Positions 26,401 through 33,955 of a stretch of DNA of 64,000 nt are shown here, in pieces. Numbering within the stretch: the first letter of the stretch is position 1; each line of letters opens with the position of its first letter. The translations under genes were made by a program, and so were the position numbers. The DNA lies in assembly GCA_000722615.1 (NCBI GenBank), contig JOKI01000005.1, positions 1 to 64,000 on the forward strand, in the 5' to 3' direction. The DNA comes from Pseudorhizobium pelagicum. GTDB lineage: Bacteria > Pseudomonadota > Alphaproteobacteria > Rhizobiales > Rhizobiaceae. The notes under the pieces were generated by a model, which saw only the letters and a list, made by a program, of their open reading frames with translations, was not told the origin of the DNA and did no database searches.

Positions 26401-27271
26401 GCGAATTGAAACCGCCGAGATCGCCGGCCTTGACGAAGAGGTCAAAGACCAGCGTGTAGCTCGACACATCGGCGGCCGTGCCGGGAGCGACGCGGAAACC
26501 CTTGGTGCCGGCGGAGGCGGGCACCACCAGCAGGCCGGAATCATTGGTATCGGCGAGATCCGGCAGCTCCGCGTCAACCGTCGTCTCGATCACCGCCGTC
26601 AGGTTCTTCGGCGTCAGCGTTCCCGAACCGATGCTGGCAGTGAGCGCGCCATCGGTGAAGTCGAACTGCAGGGCGTGGCCATCGGCCGGTACCTCCGCCA
26701 GAATGCCGCCGGTCTTGGCGGCGCCGAGCCCGGCGATGGTTGCCGGCGATAGCGCCTGGTCGGTGAAGAGGAAGCTGCTGAGATGCCCGGCGGCGGTTTC
26801 GCCGTCGTTGTCGGCCATGATCAGAAAGCCGGTCGCGGCATCGACGGTGAAGCGATCCGTCGGCACCGTCTGGGTGCCGACCAGTTCGCCGTCAATGTAT
26901 TTGGAAAGGGTGGAGCCATTCTGTCCGGCTTCCACGGTGAACGCGATGCGATGCCAGGCGTCAAGGCTGGCTGCGCCCTGGTACTGGCTGCTGATGCCGA
27001 CGCCGAACGCGTTCTGCTGCACAGCGCCGAACAGGTCGCCGTCGCTGGTGTTGGAGACATCGCTCTGAAAGAACGTCATCCAGCTGCCGACGCCCTCGGA
27101 GGGGAAATAGACGTCATAGACAAGGCTGAACGAGGTGACCTTGCCCGTCACGCCGCCCGGCTGCACCAGAAGGCCCTGGTTCTGCGCCGTCTTCGGGAAG
27201 GCGAGTGCCCATTCCGTGTCACGTGCGGCAAGCGGCGCGCCGAGTTCTGAAGCCTTAGTGAAGCTTGTCAT
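20453..27271 (-). CDS. Giant type I-secreted RTX protein with metallophosphoesterase and jelly-roll modules
   Basis: 2272 residues, no signal peptide. Modules in order (approximate): two concanavalin/LamG-like jelly-rolls (15-215, 240-455); calcineurin-like metallophosphoesterase (553-790) with 'VFPDTQNY', 'IHVGDITNN', 'LLPGNHDQ', 'VINSHS' and 'FSGHIFGDG'; PKD-like domain (895-977); third jelly-roll (990-1217); a second type of sugar-binding-like sandwich (1220-1405 and again 1498-1724) split by another PKD-like domain (1410-1490); RTX block with 'GGSGDDTLIGNEGDDTLTGG' (about 1730-1800); hemolysin-type linker (1800-1890); two cadherin-like domains (1895-2110); second RTX block and secretion signal (2115-2272, ending 'HFHLVA'). 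Likely a Ca-dependent extracellular phosphoesterase/adhesin. Head of the operon. Confidence 0.93.
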   Translation of the reverse strand: MTSFTKASELGAPLAARDTEWALAFPKTAQNQGLLVQPGGVTGKVTSFSLVYDVYFPSEGVGSWMTFFQSDVSNTSDGDLFGAVQQNAFGVGISSQYQGAASLDAWHRIAFTVEAGQNGSTLSKYIDGELVGTQTVPTDRFTVDAATGFLIMADNDGETAAGHLSSFLFTDQALSPATIAGLGAAKTGGILAEVPADGHALQFDFTDGALTASIGSGTLTPKNLTAVIETTVDAELPDLADTNDSGLLVVPASAGTKGFRVAPGTAADVSSYTLVFDLFVKAGDLGGFNSLFQTDLSNENDGDFFMRAGDNGTFSLGISGDYEGTATLDAWHRIAVTIDNNGDGTSTMSKFIDGTLVGEQSVDTARYTISKDGFLIFADEDGESAAGHLNSFLFADEVISKADIAALGATDPDGILSQAPATGNATQFDFDNGNLNPTFGPGSITDPSSVVTPPVEEPSEGVKRIGQIQDMMVTTDAANQTIDLKTIFSGSNLTYKVEVGEKTVVNPTITADGKLVLDFGELGFSDVRITATDESGTSVSDVFRARVAGENAYTIAVFPDTQNYTAEGYINHIFGDMTQWLVDNKDSHNIQFMIHVGDITNNNTAAQWAVAEEALRKLDGKIPYSLLPGNHDQASGGSAADHSSVYLDDLFSPDKQEAVAPDNFGGTYDQETDSARNTYSTFTAPDGTKWLVLSMEFGPRDDILRWAGDVIEDHLDHRVIINSHSLTSFAGRQDPTEAPLYDEGAGYDYGIGRDPEGANDGETIYRELLAKYPNISMTFSGHIFGDGAETDVSYTQYGTPVFEFLVNYQNGVAREITGNGDSSLGGRGGNGAIRLVVIDPENNTVSTETYFTEFDDYLDGYRVKPELDRDGLTGKYNGHQETFTGVDFGTPEVFAMAKAGNDIIATAEDGAETSSVKLDATKSLNPKSEGLTYSWSDENGTVIATGASPSVDLAQGKHMLTLTVTDSKGISTTDKVLVVVKGDDTLLQDDFNDGNIDGWSAGELTDITIGFGQAQDFGIPALGTDQGIASIPALKNAERLFIAPLPGAPAGTKVTSYTLMMDIYVPSAGVDQFVGLFQTDVTNKSDGELFIKKTGATTGGIGISGTYEGEFHFDAWQRLAFVVTDLGNGNMELAKYINGVKVGTQSVDAARFTIDVASGALLFGDEDGENAQLYTSSVLLSDKAFSAAEIAVLGGAQAGGILSSQPTPYSSQFDFNGNLNATFGYGTIGLSDTAATGAFMVKGTVFSRPDAQAGIDEAPEGAVYDMSDASGNKLVWSGNNSESWSDYIYEVALQSTDNDAIGVVFYHQDEDNYYRFSMNGETNRRELVRVKDGVETVLASTSMGYRFNDEMLVKVAVVGNEITVFLDGVSVFNGPVVDGNALTHGTIGLYSSEQRSSIFDDVLVTKVNLSAHAGTDARIVDLDADGHASVVLNASSSFGPDAIVSYVWKDLDGNIVAEGKSPTVELAEGMNKLVLTVTDVNGKTSTDRVDVEVIGQDRVLASDEFSAGLSKWTIVDEGELGGIGANGKSSEWHVTEDGKLIQTTDLKSRELTWQGADNPDVWKEGWSPLGDGVNVLRLGTYALFNDPVAKTWDSYAVETTFMTPDDDGLGLLFHYQDNKNYYKLELDADGTYDRNPSNGAGSVFNLIRMRNGVEEILGQVPGKYEPGLATKLRVEIIDNKIQAYLNGEAIFAYPIEDHAHEQGTFGLYSWGNQGLTFDDVVVYDLGPKDDGGAGGSADDDILIGTDGNDLMEGGAGKDAILGGLGNDVIDGGSGDDTLIGNEGDDTLTGGEGADLLDGGEDDDTLSGGDGSDTYVYVRGSGSDVIIEGAGKTTDQDRLYLDDLGRNDVVIHRQGNDIVITIGAETITLKNQLSGGGVEVISFADGTALVGEQIAQAAVNRGPVVTAPAIASGAEDTRITGKVMATDADGDQLSYTVKTGFGPAHGTVVLNAALGTWTYDPAANYNGTDRFTVVVADGHGGLVEQVIDLSVTPVNDAPVAVDDVGSVGEGQTKVFNLVANDTDVDGNTLSLTGFTVVSVNGIALSADAAKSAFAIVDGKLSFTPGSLFADLTDGQHATLTLSYTVSDGTLTDTGSFKLTVDGEGEQQNVIIGTQGSNILLGTDRDDAISAYGGNDYAFGRDGADVIDGGDGNDYLFGGKGQDVINGGEGNDTLFGDAGDDVLIGDKGNDRMVGGEGADSFFFRAGFGHDTVMDFGGDDVIDLSTADFADFADVVEHLSETALGTMLTLDDGSTLTLANVEKNLLTADHFHLVA

Positions 27272-27502
27272 GGTGGTTTTCCCTGATCCTGGTGATCACA
27301 AATGCGGGCGCAATCGGCCTCACCCGCCGGTGATCGTCCCGTTGGCAAAAATCTCGGTCTGAAAGTGGCAGGTCATCGGTGAAGCATTGCAGCTTGGATG
27401 CCCTGCGACGGCACGACGCCGTAGAAAGCCTTTGGTTGATGCCGAGAAAAGCGTTCCCGCTCGTTCCCGGCGCTGAACCAATAGGGGGCCTTTGTGTCAG
27501 TT

Positions 27503-27521
27503 CCTTAAAGAAACGTTAAGG
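27503..27521. promoter_or_regulatory. Inverted repeat in the divergent region of the giant RTX gene and a LysR gene
   Basis: CCTTAA-N7-TTAAGG, which also fits the LysR T-N11-A pattern (CTTAAAGAAACGTTAAG), lies in the 445-bp gap (27272-27716) between the divergent giant RTX gene and the LysR gene. It is the best operator candidate in this gap. The rest of the gap shows no ORF that I can support. Confidence 0.45.
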
Positions 27522-27716
27522 CTCGAGGCAGCAATCCATTCAAAAAACCAATTGCCGCTATCGACTTTGACAATGGGAGGCCTGCGACCAAACATCAGGC
27601 GCTGCAAAGGCGAGTGTCATGACAGTGTCGTGGCGGCACGACATGAGAAATGGACTGGCGGATACTGCAGAAGCCCCGGCTATACGCCGGCGTGACGAGA
27701 AACCTGGAATAAATAC

Positions 27717-28631
27717 ATGTCCATCAAGCAGCTGCGTGCCTTTCACTATGTTGCGTTGGCGGGAGGATTCTCGCAGGCCGCACGCGAATTTGCGACCAGC
27801 CAATCGACCTTGTCGGGGCAGGTCGGACAGCTGGAGGCGAGTGCGGGCGTCAGCCTGTTTGATCGCAAGCCGCGGGGCGCAACGGTGACCTCGGAGGGAC
27901 AAGCCCTGCTGGAACTGACAACGCGGCTGTTTACAGCCGAAGCGGAGGTGCGCGATTTCCTGCGGGACGAGGGTGGCAGATCCGGCGGCTATCTTCGCGT
28001 GGCTGCGGACGGACCGGTTCTGCCCCTGCCCATTCTCGCCGGCCTGCGCGCCGCCAGGCCGAGACTGCGGATTTCCCTGTCGATCGACAATTCGGACCGG
28101 GTGATCGATGCCCTGATGAACTACCGTGCCGATGTCGGCATCACCGCACGCTATCCCACCGACACGCGGTTGCACGCCCAGCAGTTCCTCATCATGAACC
28201 TGGGGCTCTGCGTGCCGGCGGAGCATGACCTGGCGGCACGCCCTTCCATCACCATGAAGGAACTGACCGGCCGGCCTTTCGTCCTTCGGGAAAAGGGATC
28301 GCTGACGCGGGAAACCTTCGAGAAGAACATCTTGCAGCACGGCGTGGACCTGGGTCAGGTCATGGAAGTATCCACACGCGAAGGCGTTAGAGAGGCCGTG
28401 TCGAGCGGGTTTGGCATCGGCGTCGTGGCAGACCGGGAATTCGGCCATGATACGCGTTTGCGGTTCGTCCCCATTTCGGATGCGAGCCACACCATCAGCG
28501 AGTATGCGGTCTGCCTGGCCGAGCGAAAGCACCTGCCTCTTGTCCGCATGTTCCTGCTGCAGGCGAATGCCTGTGGTCAGGCCCAGCCCCCGTTGCAGCA
28601 GTCACCTGGCGAGGACGACACCGGCGAATGA
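27717..28631 (+). CDS. LysR-family transcriptional regulator
   Basis: 304 residues. Winged HTH at about 4-62 ('LRAFHYVALAGGFSQAAREF' then 'QSTLSGQVGQLE'), followed by an effector domain beginning 'GYLRVAADGPVLPLPILAGL'. The substrate-domain start and 'LREKGSLTRETFEKNI' resemble LysR proteins linked to phosphonate (2-aminoethylphosphonate) or nitrogen genes. It is divergent from the giant phosphoesterase gene across a 445-bp region and convergent with the peptide importer ATPase. It may control the secretion operon, but this is inferred from gene order. Confidence 0.88.
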   Translation: MSIKQLRAFHYVALAGGFSQAAREFATSQSTLSGQVGQLEASAGVSLFDRKPRGATVTSEGQALLELTTRLFTAEAEVRDFLRDEGGRSGGYLRVAADGPVLPLPILAGLRAARPRLRISLSIDNSDRVIDALMNYRADVGITARYPTDTRLHAQQFLIMNLGLCVPAEHDLAARPSITMKELTGRPFVLREKGSLTRETFEKNILQHGVDLGQVMEVSTREGVREAVSSGFGIGVVADREFGHDTRLRFVPISDASHTISEYAVCLAERKHLPLVRMFLLQANACGQAQPPLQQSPGEDDTGE

Positions 28632-28703
28632 TATCTTCTCGACCGACCGTAATATGCGGCGCCTGTCCATCATTCTTCCCCGGCTAAGCACCGCCGGCGG
28701 CCT

Positions 28704-28724
28704 CTAGCCGGACCGACCGGCTAG
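28704..28724. terminator. Hairpin at the end of the peptide importer ATPase gene
   Basis: Perfect 8-bp stem CTAGCCGG/CCGGCTAG (28704-28711 with 28717-28724), 5-nt loop, including the TAG stop codon of the ATPase gene. No T-tract is present; it may stop or stabilise convergent transcripts. Confidence 0.4.
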
Positions 28725-30574
28725 GTCGCCACGAAATGCCTTGGCCCAACCTCCCGGTAACGGAGGGGACTGACCTTGTAGTCCACTGGCCGAATAGGGC
28801 TCATCAGCTCTTCGACGGCCATGGCCCTCTTGGTGGCGCGACGGCTGGGATCGGGCACCGGGACAGCGGATATCAGCTTCTTGGTGTAGTCGTGCTGCGG
28901 ATTGCCGAAAACGGACGCGCGGGGACCGATCTCGACGATCTCGCCCAGATACATGACGGCAACGCGATGACTGACGCGCTCGACGACCGCCATGTCATGG
29001 CTGATGAAGAGAAACGCCAGGTTGAGGCTCACCTGCAGGTCGAGCATCAGGTTGATGACCTGCGCCTTGACGGAGACATCCAGCGCAGAGACGCTTTCGT
29101 CTGCAATGATCACCTTCGGCTCCAGCACCAGCGCGCGGGCGATGCAGATCCGCTGCCGCTGCCCCCCGGAGAATTCATGCGGATAGCGGGAGACCATGTC
29201 GGCAGAAAGCCCCACCCGCTGCAGCATGTCGGCAACAACCTCCCGCGCCTGTTTGCGCGTGCCCATCCCGTGTTCGATATAGGGCTCGGCGATCGCCGCA
29301 CCGACGGTCATCCGGGGATTGAGGCTGGCGAACGGATCCTGGAAGATCATCTGGACGGCTTTGCGCATCTCGCGCATGTCTTTCCGGCCGAGCGCCAGCA
29401 CATCCCGTCCGTCGGCGATCACCGACCCGCCGTCCGGTTCGATCAGCCGCATGATCGCCCGTCCGGTCGTCGACTTGCCGCAGCCGGATTCGCCGACCAG
29501 CGACAATGTCTCTCCCGCGTGCAGGTCGAAGGAAACGTCTTCAACCGCATGCACCCGGCCGCTCACCCGCCCGAAGAGGCCGGAGTGGATATCGAACCGC
29601 TTGGTGAGGTTCTTCACCTCCAGCACCGGCCGGTCCTTCGAAACCGTATCGGGCACCTCGACCGGAACGTCCGAAAGCCCGGTCTCCGTGTCGACCAGTG
29701 GAAAGCGCAAGGGGCGCTGATGGTCCCTCATCGAGCCGAGCACGGGAACCGCCGACAGAAGCGCGCGGGTATAGGGATGCTGGCCGCGATGGAAGATGTC
29801 CGCCGTTGATCCCGTCTCCACCTGCTGCCCGCGAAACATCACGACGGTCCGGTCGGCGACTTCCGCCACGACGCCCATGTCGTGGGTGATGAAGAGCACC
29901 GACGTCCCCTCCTCCTCCTGCAGCGTCTTGATGAGATCGAGGATCTGCCCCTGGATCGTCACGTCGAGCGCCGTGGTCGGCTCGTCTGCGATCAGAAGCT
30001 TCGGCTTCGATGCGAGCGCCATGGCAATCATCACGCGCTGGCGCATGCCGCCGGAGAACTGGTGCGGATACTCGTCGAAGCGGCTCTTGGCGTTCGGGAT
30101 GCGAACCTTTTCCAGAAGCCGCACCACCTCCGCCCGGGCCTCCGCCTTGCTGATGTCCTGGTGGACGGTCAGCGCTTCGGCGATCTGCTTGCCGATCGGG
30201 AAGATCGGGTTGAGCGAGGTCATCGGCTCCTGGAAGATCATCGAGATCTCGTTGCCGCGCACCTGCCGCATCTGCTCGTCCGGCAGGGTCAGCAGTTCGC
30301 GGCCCATCAGCTTGACGCTGCCCTCGATCCGGCTCGACCCCTTCGGCAGCAGGCGCATGATCGACAGCGAGGTGACGCTCTTGCCCGACCCCGATTCGCC
30401 GACGATGGCGACCGTCTCCCGCGGCGCGACGTCGAAGGAGATCTTGCGCACCACCGACCGCCACTCGTCCTCCACCCGGAAGGATGTGGTGAGATCGCGG
30501 ACCGACAGCACCGGTTCGACGGCGGATGCCACCGTTGCGCCCGCCCCTTCCATTGCCGTTTCAGAAAGCGACAT
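28721..30574 (-). CDS. Fused two-domain peptide ABC transporter ATPase (DppD-DppF in one chain)
   Basis: 617 residues holding two complete oligopeptide-type ATPases. First: Walker A 'VGESGSGKSVT' (about 58-68), signature 'FSGGMRQRV', 'LLIADEPTTALD'. Second: Walker A 'VGESGCGKSTT' (about 372), signature 'FSGGQRQRI', 'VIIADESVSALD'. Note DES for DEP in the second Walker B, a common variant in this family. The ATG at 30574 is chosen because GGGAG precedes it by 6 nt. It should energise the permeases encoded divergently at 33956-35873. Last gene of a two-gene operon with the M20 amidohydrolase. Confidence 0.94.
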   Translation of the reverse strand: MSLSETAMEGAGATVASAVEPVLSVRDLTTSFRVEDEWRSVVRKISFDVAPRETVAIVGESGSGKSVTSLSIMRLLPKGSSRIEGSVKLMGRELLTLPDEQMRQVRGNEISMIFQEPMTSLNPIFPIGKQIAEALTVHQDISKAEARAEVVRLLEKVRIPNAKSRFDEYPHQFSGGMRQRVMIAMALASKPKLLIADEPTTALDVTIQGQILDLIKTLQEEEGTSVLFITHDMGVVAEVADRTVVMFRGQQVETGSTADIFHRGQHPYTRALLSAVPVLGSMRDHQRPLRFPLVDTETGLSDVPVEVPDTVSKDRPVLEVKNLTKRFDIHSGLFGRVSGRVHAVEDVSFDLHAGETLSLVGESGCGKSTTGRAIMRLIEPDGGSVIADGRDVLALGRKDMREMRKAVQMIFQDPFASLNPRMTVGAAIAEPYIEHGMGTRKQAREVVADMLQRVGLSADMVSRYPHEFSGGQRQRICIARALVLEPKVIIADESVSALDVSVKAQVINLMLDLQVSLNLAFLFISHDMAVVERVSHRVAVMYLGEIVEIGPRASVFGNPQHDYTKKLISAVPVPDPSRRATKRAMAVEELMSPIRPVDYKVSPLRYREVGPRHFVAT

Positions 30575-30604
30575 GGCATTCTCCCTCTTCAAGGATTGAG
30601 ACGC

Positions 30605-31768
30605 TCAGGCGGCAAGCGCCGTTTCGGCCAGCGTGACCCAGTAGCTGATGCCATAAGGCAGGGCCTCGTCGTTGAAGTCATAGGCGGGGTTGTGGAGGCT
30701 CGCGGTATCGCCGTTGCCGATGAAGATGAAGGCGCCCGGCCGGCGCTCCAGCATGTAGGAGAAGTCCTCGGCCCCCATGTGCGGCGCCATCGTCATGTCC
30801 ACCGCCTTCGGCCCGGCCACCTTTCCGGCCACCGCGGCGGCGAAATCGGTTTCCGAATCGTGGTTGAAGGTCACCGGATAGCCGCGGCGATAGTTGACCT
30901 CCGCGGTCGCTCCATGCGCCAGCGCGGTTGCCTGCACCACTTCCTTCAGCCGCTTCTCGGCGAAATCGCGGGTTTCCGGCAGCAGCGTGCGCACCGTGCC
31001 CCCCATCTTGACCGTGTCCGGGATGACATTGTTGGCGTCGCCGCCGTGGATCGACGCGACGGTCACCACCAGCGATTTCAGCGGATCGGTCTGACGCGAC
31101 ACGATGGACTGCAGCGCGACCACGATATGGCCCGCGGTCAGCACGGGATCGACGGAGAGATGCGGCTGCGCGGCATGGCTGCCCCGGCCGTTGACGATGA
31201 TCTCGAAGGTATCGGCCGCCGCCATCACCGATCCCTTGCGGATAGCGAATTCTCCGAGCGGCAGTCCCGGGGAATTGTGCATGCCGTAGACCTGGCTGAT
31301 CGAATGCTTCTCGATGAAGCCGTCCTCGATCATGGCAAGCGCCCCCGCGCCCCCTTCTTCCGCCGGCTGGAAGATCACCGCGACGGACCCCTTGAAGTTG
31401 CGGGTCTCGGCAAGATACTGCGCGGCGCCGAGCAGCATGGCCGTATGCCCGTCATGGCCGCAGGAATGGGCCTTGCCGGGGGTCTTCGAGGCCCACTCCT
31501 TGCCGCTGGTCTCCAAGATCGGCAGGGCATCCATGTCGGCGCGGAAGCCGACCGTCGGGCCATCCCCTTGCCGGCCCTTGATGATCGCCACGACGCCGGT
31601 GCGGCCGATGCCGGTTTCGACGATGTCGCAGCCGAAGGACGTCAGCTTGTCCGCGACGAATTTCGCGGTTTCATGCACATCGTACAGAATTTCCGGATGC
31701 TCGTGGAGATGACGTCTCCATCCGGAAACTTCCTCCTGCATTTCGGCGGCACGATTGAGCACTGGCAT
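30605..31768 (-). CDS. M20-family amidohydrolase (hippurate hydrolase/aminoacylase type)
   Basis: 387 residues. Metal ligands are visible: C103 and H105 in 'HSCGHDGH', the E137-E138 pair in 'QPAEEGG', H164 in 'YGMHNSPGLP', and a late His in 'MAPHMGAEDF'. 'RRHLHEHPEILYDVHETAKF' is the usual family start. Such cytoplasmic enzymes remove acyl or aminoacyl groups from N-acyl amino acids or small peptides. It is 30 bp upstream of the transporter ATPase and divergent from the binding protein, so it probably processes the imported substrate. Confidence 0.92.
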   Translation of the reverse strand: MPVLNRAAEMQEEVSGWRRHLHEHPEILYDVHETAKFVADKLTSFGCDIVETGIGRTGVVAIIKGRQGDGPTVGFRADMDALPILETSGKEWASKTPGKAHSCGHDGHTAMLLGAAQYLAETRNFKGSVAVIFQPAEEGGAGALAMIEDGFIEKHSISQVYGMHNSPGLPLGEFAIRKGSVMAAADTFEIIVNGRGSHAAQPHLSVDPVLTAGHIVVALQSIVSRQTDPLKSLVVTVASIHGGDANNVIPDTVKMGGTVRTLLPETRDFAEKRLKEVVQATALAHGATAEVNYRRGYPVTFNHDSETDFAAAVAGKVAGPKAVDMTMAPHMGAEDFSYMLERRPGAFIFIGNGDTASLHNPAYDFNDEALPYGISYWVTLAETALAA

Positions 31769-32092
31769 GCGATAACCTCGTTGTTCTTGTTGTCGTTCCC
31801 ACTCTGGTTGAGCCGATACTGCGCCGCCGCGGAGACATTTTGCAAGCTTCAATTTTCCCGCTTGAACGAAAAATAGGCCTATGCTTAGATGGCCTAAAAT
31901 TTGGTCAGGCACAACTGGGAGTGCCGGGCTAACTGTGTAACCATCAGCTTCATCTCAAGGAGGACAGGGAAGAAATACTCTGCGAAAACAATGAATTACT
32001 AAAATTCAGTTCGTAGATCCTTGGCGCCGCCCGAAGAGAAACTGGCGGCGGGCATACACAACCCTAAACAAGAAATATAAGGGGACAGCAGC
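31769..32092. promoter_or_regulatory. Divergent control region of the peptide importer
   Basis: 324 bp without genes between the M20 gene and the binding-protein gene. It contains a palindromic TAGGCCTA core (31872-31880) repeated partly as GGCCTAAAA about 20 bp further, which could be an operator, and a 7-bp stem (32025-32031 with 32044-32050) in the binding-protein leader. AAGGGG precedes the binding-protein ATG. Promoter hexamers were not assigned. Confidence 0.35.
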
Positions 32093-33802
32093 ATGAAGAA
32101 GTTCAAGATCCTGCTTGCAGGAACAGTAGCCTGCATGGCGCTTTCGAGCTCCATGGCATACGCCGAGCGGGGCACTGACGGCGACCTGAAGATCCTGTTC
32201 TGGCAGGCCGTATCGACCATGAATCCCTACCTCTCGGGTGGTACCAAGGAGGTTTTTGCCTCGTCGATGGTCATCGAACCGCTGGCGCGCTACGATGAAA
32301 CGGGTGAACTCGTGCCATGGCTGGTGACCGAGCTTCCAACCCTCGAAAACGGTGGCTTTTCAGAGGACATGCTGAGCCTGACCTGGAAGCTGAAGCCCGA
32401 TCTCAAATGGTCGGACGGCACCGACTTCACCGCCGAAGACGTCGTCTTCACCTGGAAGTATTGCACCGACCCCAACGGCGGTTGCGCCCAGGCGGCACAA
32501 TACGAGGGCATCACCAACGTCGAGGCCGTCGACCCGCTGACGGTGAAGATCACCTTCAGTGAAGCGAAGCCTTACCCCTACAGCGCCTTCGTCGGCGCCC
32601 AGTCGCCGGTCATCCAGGCCGCCCAGTTCAAGGATTGCCTCGGCGCAGCCGCTCCGGGTTGCACCTCGGCCAACTTCGGCCCGATCGGCACCGGCCCGTT
32701 TGTCGTCAAGGACTTCAAGCCCAACGACGTGATCACCTTCGAAGCCAACCCGAACTATCGCGATCCGGCCAAGCCGGCCTTCGCCTCGGCCACGCTCAAG
32801 GGCGGCGGCGATGCGGCATCCGCGGCCCGCGCCGTTCTCGAAACCGGCGAATACGACTACGCCTGGAACGCCCAGGTCGAGCCGGAAGTGCTGGCAGCGA
32901 TGATGGCCGCCGGCAAGGGCAGGCTGGAGATCTCCTTCGGCACCCAGGTCGAGCGCATCAACCTCAACCACTTCAACGCCGATCCGGCACTGGGTGACAA
33001 GCGCTCGACGGCCGAAGCCGGTCCGCATCCGTCGCTGAGCGATCCGGCCGTCCGCCGTGCCCTGTCGCTGGCCATCGACCGCGACATCATCGTCGAGGCC
33101 GGCTACGGCCAGTCCGGCAGGCCGACCTGCAATATCGTTCCTGCGCCGGAGACAGTCGCCTCCACCAAGAACGACAGCTGGTGCCTGACGCAGGACATCG
33201 AAGCGGCCAACAAGCTGCTCGACGAAGCCGGCTGGGAACGGGGCAGCGACGGCATCCGCGAAAAGGACGGTGTCCGCCTTTCCTACCTCTATGCCACGTC
33301 CACCAACTCGGTGCGCCAGGCGACCCAGGAACTGGTCAAGGCCATGTGGGCGGAGATCGGCGTCGATGCCGAACTGCGCAACGCCAGTGCGTCGGTCTTC
33401 TTCGGCGGTGATCCGGCAAGCCCCGACACCTTCCAGAAGTTCTATGCAGACGTCGAGATGTACACCAACAACTTCGACGGAACCGACCCGGAGAAATACC
33501 TGGCCGAATGGCTGTGCGACAAGATGCCGAGCCCCGCAAACGGCTGGCAGGGCCAGAACATCCCGCGCTACTGCAACCCTGAATACGACGCGCTGGTCGG
33601 CGAACTCTCCAGAACCGCCGACCTCGAGAAGCGTGCCGAACTTTCCAAGCAGCTCAACGACATGCTGACCGAGGAAGGTGCACATATCGCACTCGTGCAT
33701 CGTGGCGACCAGTCCTCCTTCGCCAACTCCCTCCAGGGCGTTCGCATGAACTCCTGGGACTCCCAGGTCTGGAACATCGCCGACTGGTATCGCGCCAAGT
33801 AA
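32093..33802 (+). CDS. Peptide ABC transporter substrate-binding protein (SBP family 5)
   Basis: 569 residues with a signal peptide (cleavage after 'SSSMAYA', residue 24). Family-5 features: 'SMVIEPLARYDETGELVPWL', 'LTWKLKPDLKWSDGTDFTAE', and 'VRRALSLAIDRDIIVEAGYG'. Cys pairs ('YCTDPNGGC', 'DCLGAAAPGC') suggest periplasmic disulfides. It is the first gene of the plus-strand half of the importer and binds an unknown peptide or amide, guessed to be what the M20 enzyme cleaves. Confidence 0.93.
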   Translation: MKKFKILLAGTVACMALSSSMAYAERGTDGDLKILFWQAVSTMNPYLSGGTKEVFASSMVIEPLARYDETGELVPWLVTELPTLENGGFSEDMLSLTWKLKPDLKWSDGTDFTAEDVVFTWKYCTDPNGGCAQAAQYEGITNVEAVDPLTVKITFSEAKPYPYSAFVGAQSPVIQAAQFKDCLGAAAPGCTSANFGPIGTGPFVVKDFKPNDVITFEANPNYRDPAKPAFASATLKGGGDAASAARAVLETGEYDYAWNAQVEPEVLAAMMAAGKGRLEISFGTQVERINLNHFNADPALGDKRSTAEAGPHPSLSDPAVRRALSLAIDRDIIVEAGYGQSGRPTCNIVPAPETVASTKNDSWCLTQDIEAANKLLDEAGWERGSDGIREKDGVRLSYLYATSTNSVRQATQELVKAMWAEIGVDAELRNASASVFFGGDPASPDTFQKFYADVEMYTNNFDGTDPEKYLAEWLCDKMPSPANGWQGQNIPRYCNPEYDALVGELSRTADLEKRAELSKQLNDMLTEEGAHIALVHRGDQSSFANSLQGVRMNSWDSQVWNIADWYRAK

Positions 33803-33955
33803 CGAGTGTCCCGGGCCTGCCACACGTGGGCCCGGGAACTCTTTCTCCGCGCTGGCACATCGCCGGTCCTGCCGGCGATGGTCGCAGTTTCAGAAACCTG
33901 CAGAACTGGCGAACACCCGTCCCGCGGGCGCGGCGCTGCAGTCTGGGGAGCTTCG

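Noticed and set aside
23936-26752. A 938-codon open frame on the plus strand
   Set aside because: It lies wholly antisense to the giant RTX gene, whose frame has clear domains and motifs; its product is a low-complexity Asp/Val/Gly/Arg sequence with no recognisable fold. It is a by-product of high-GC codon use.
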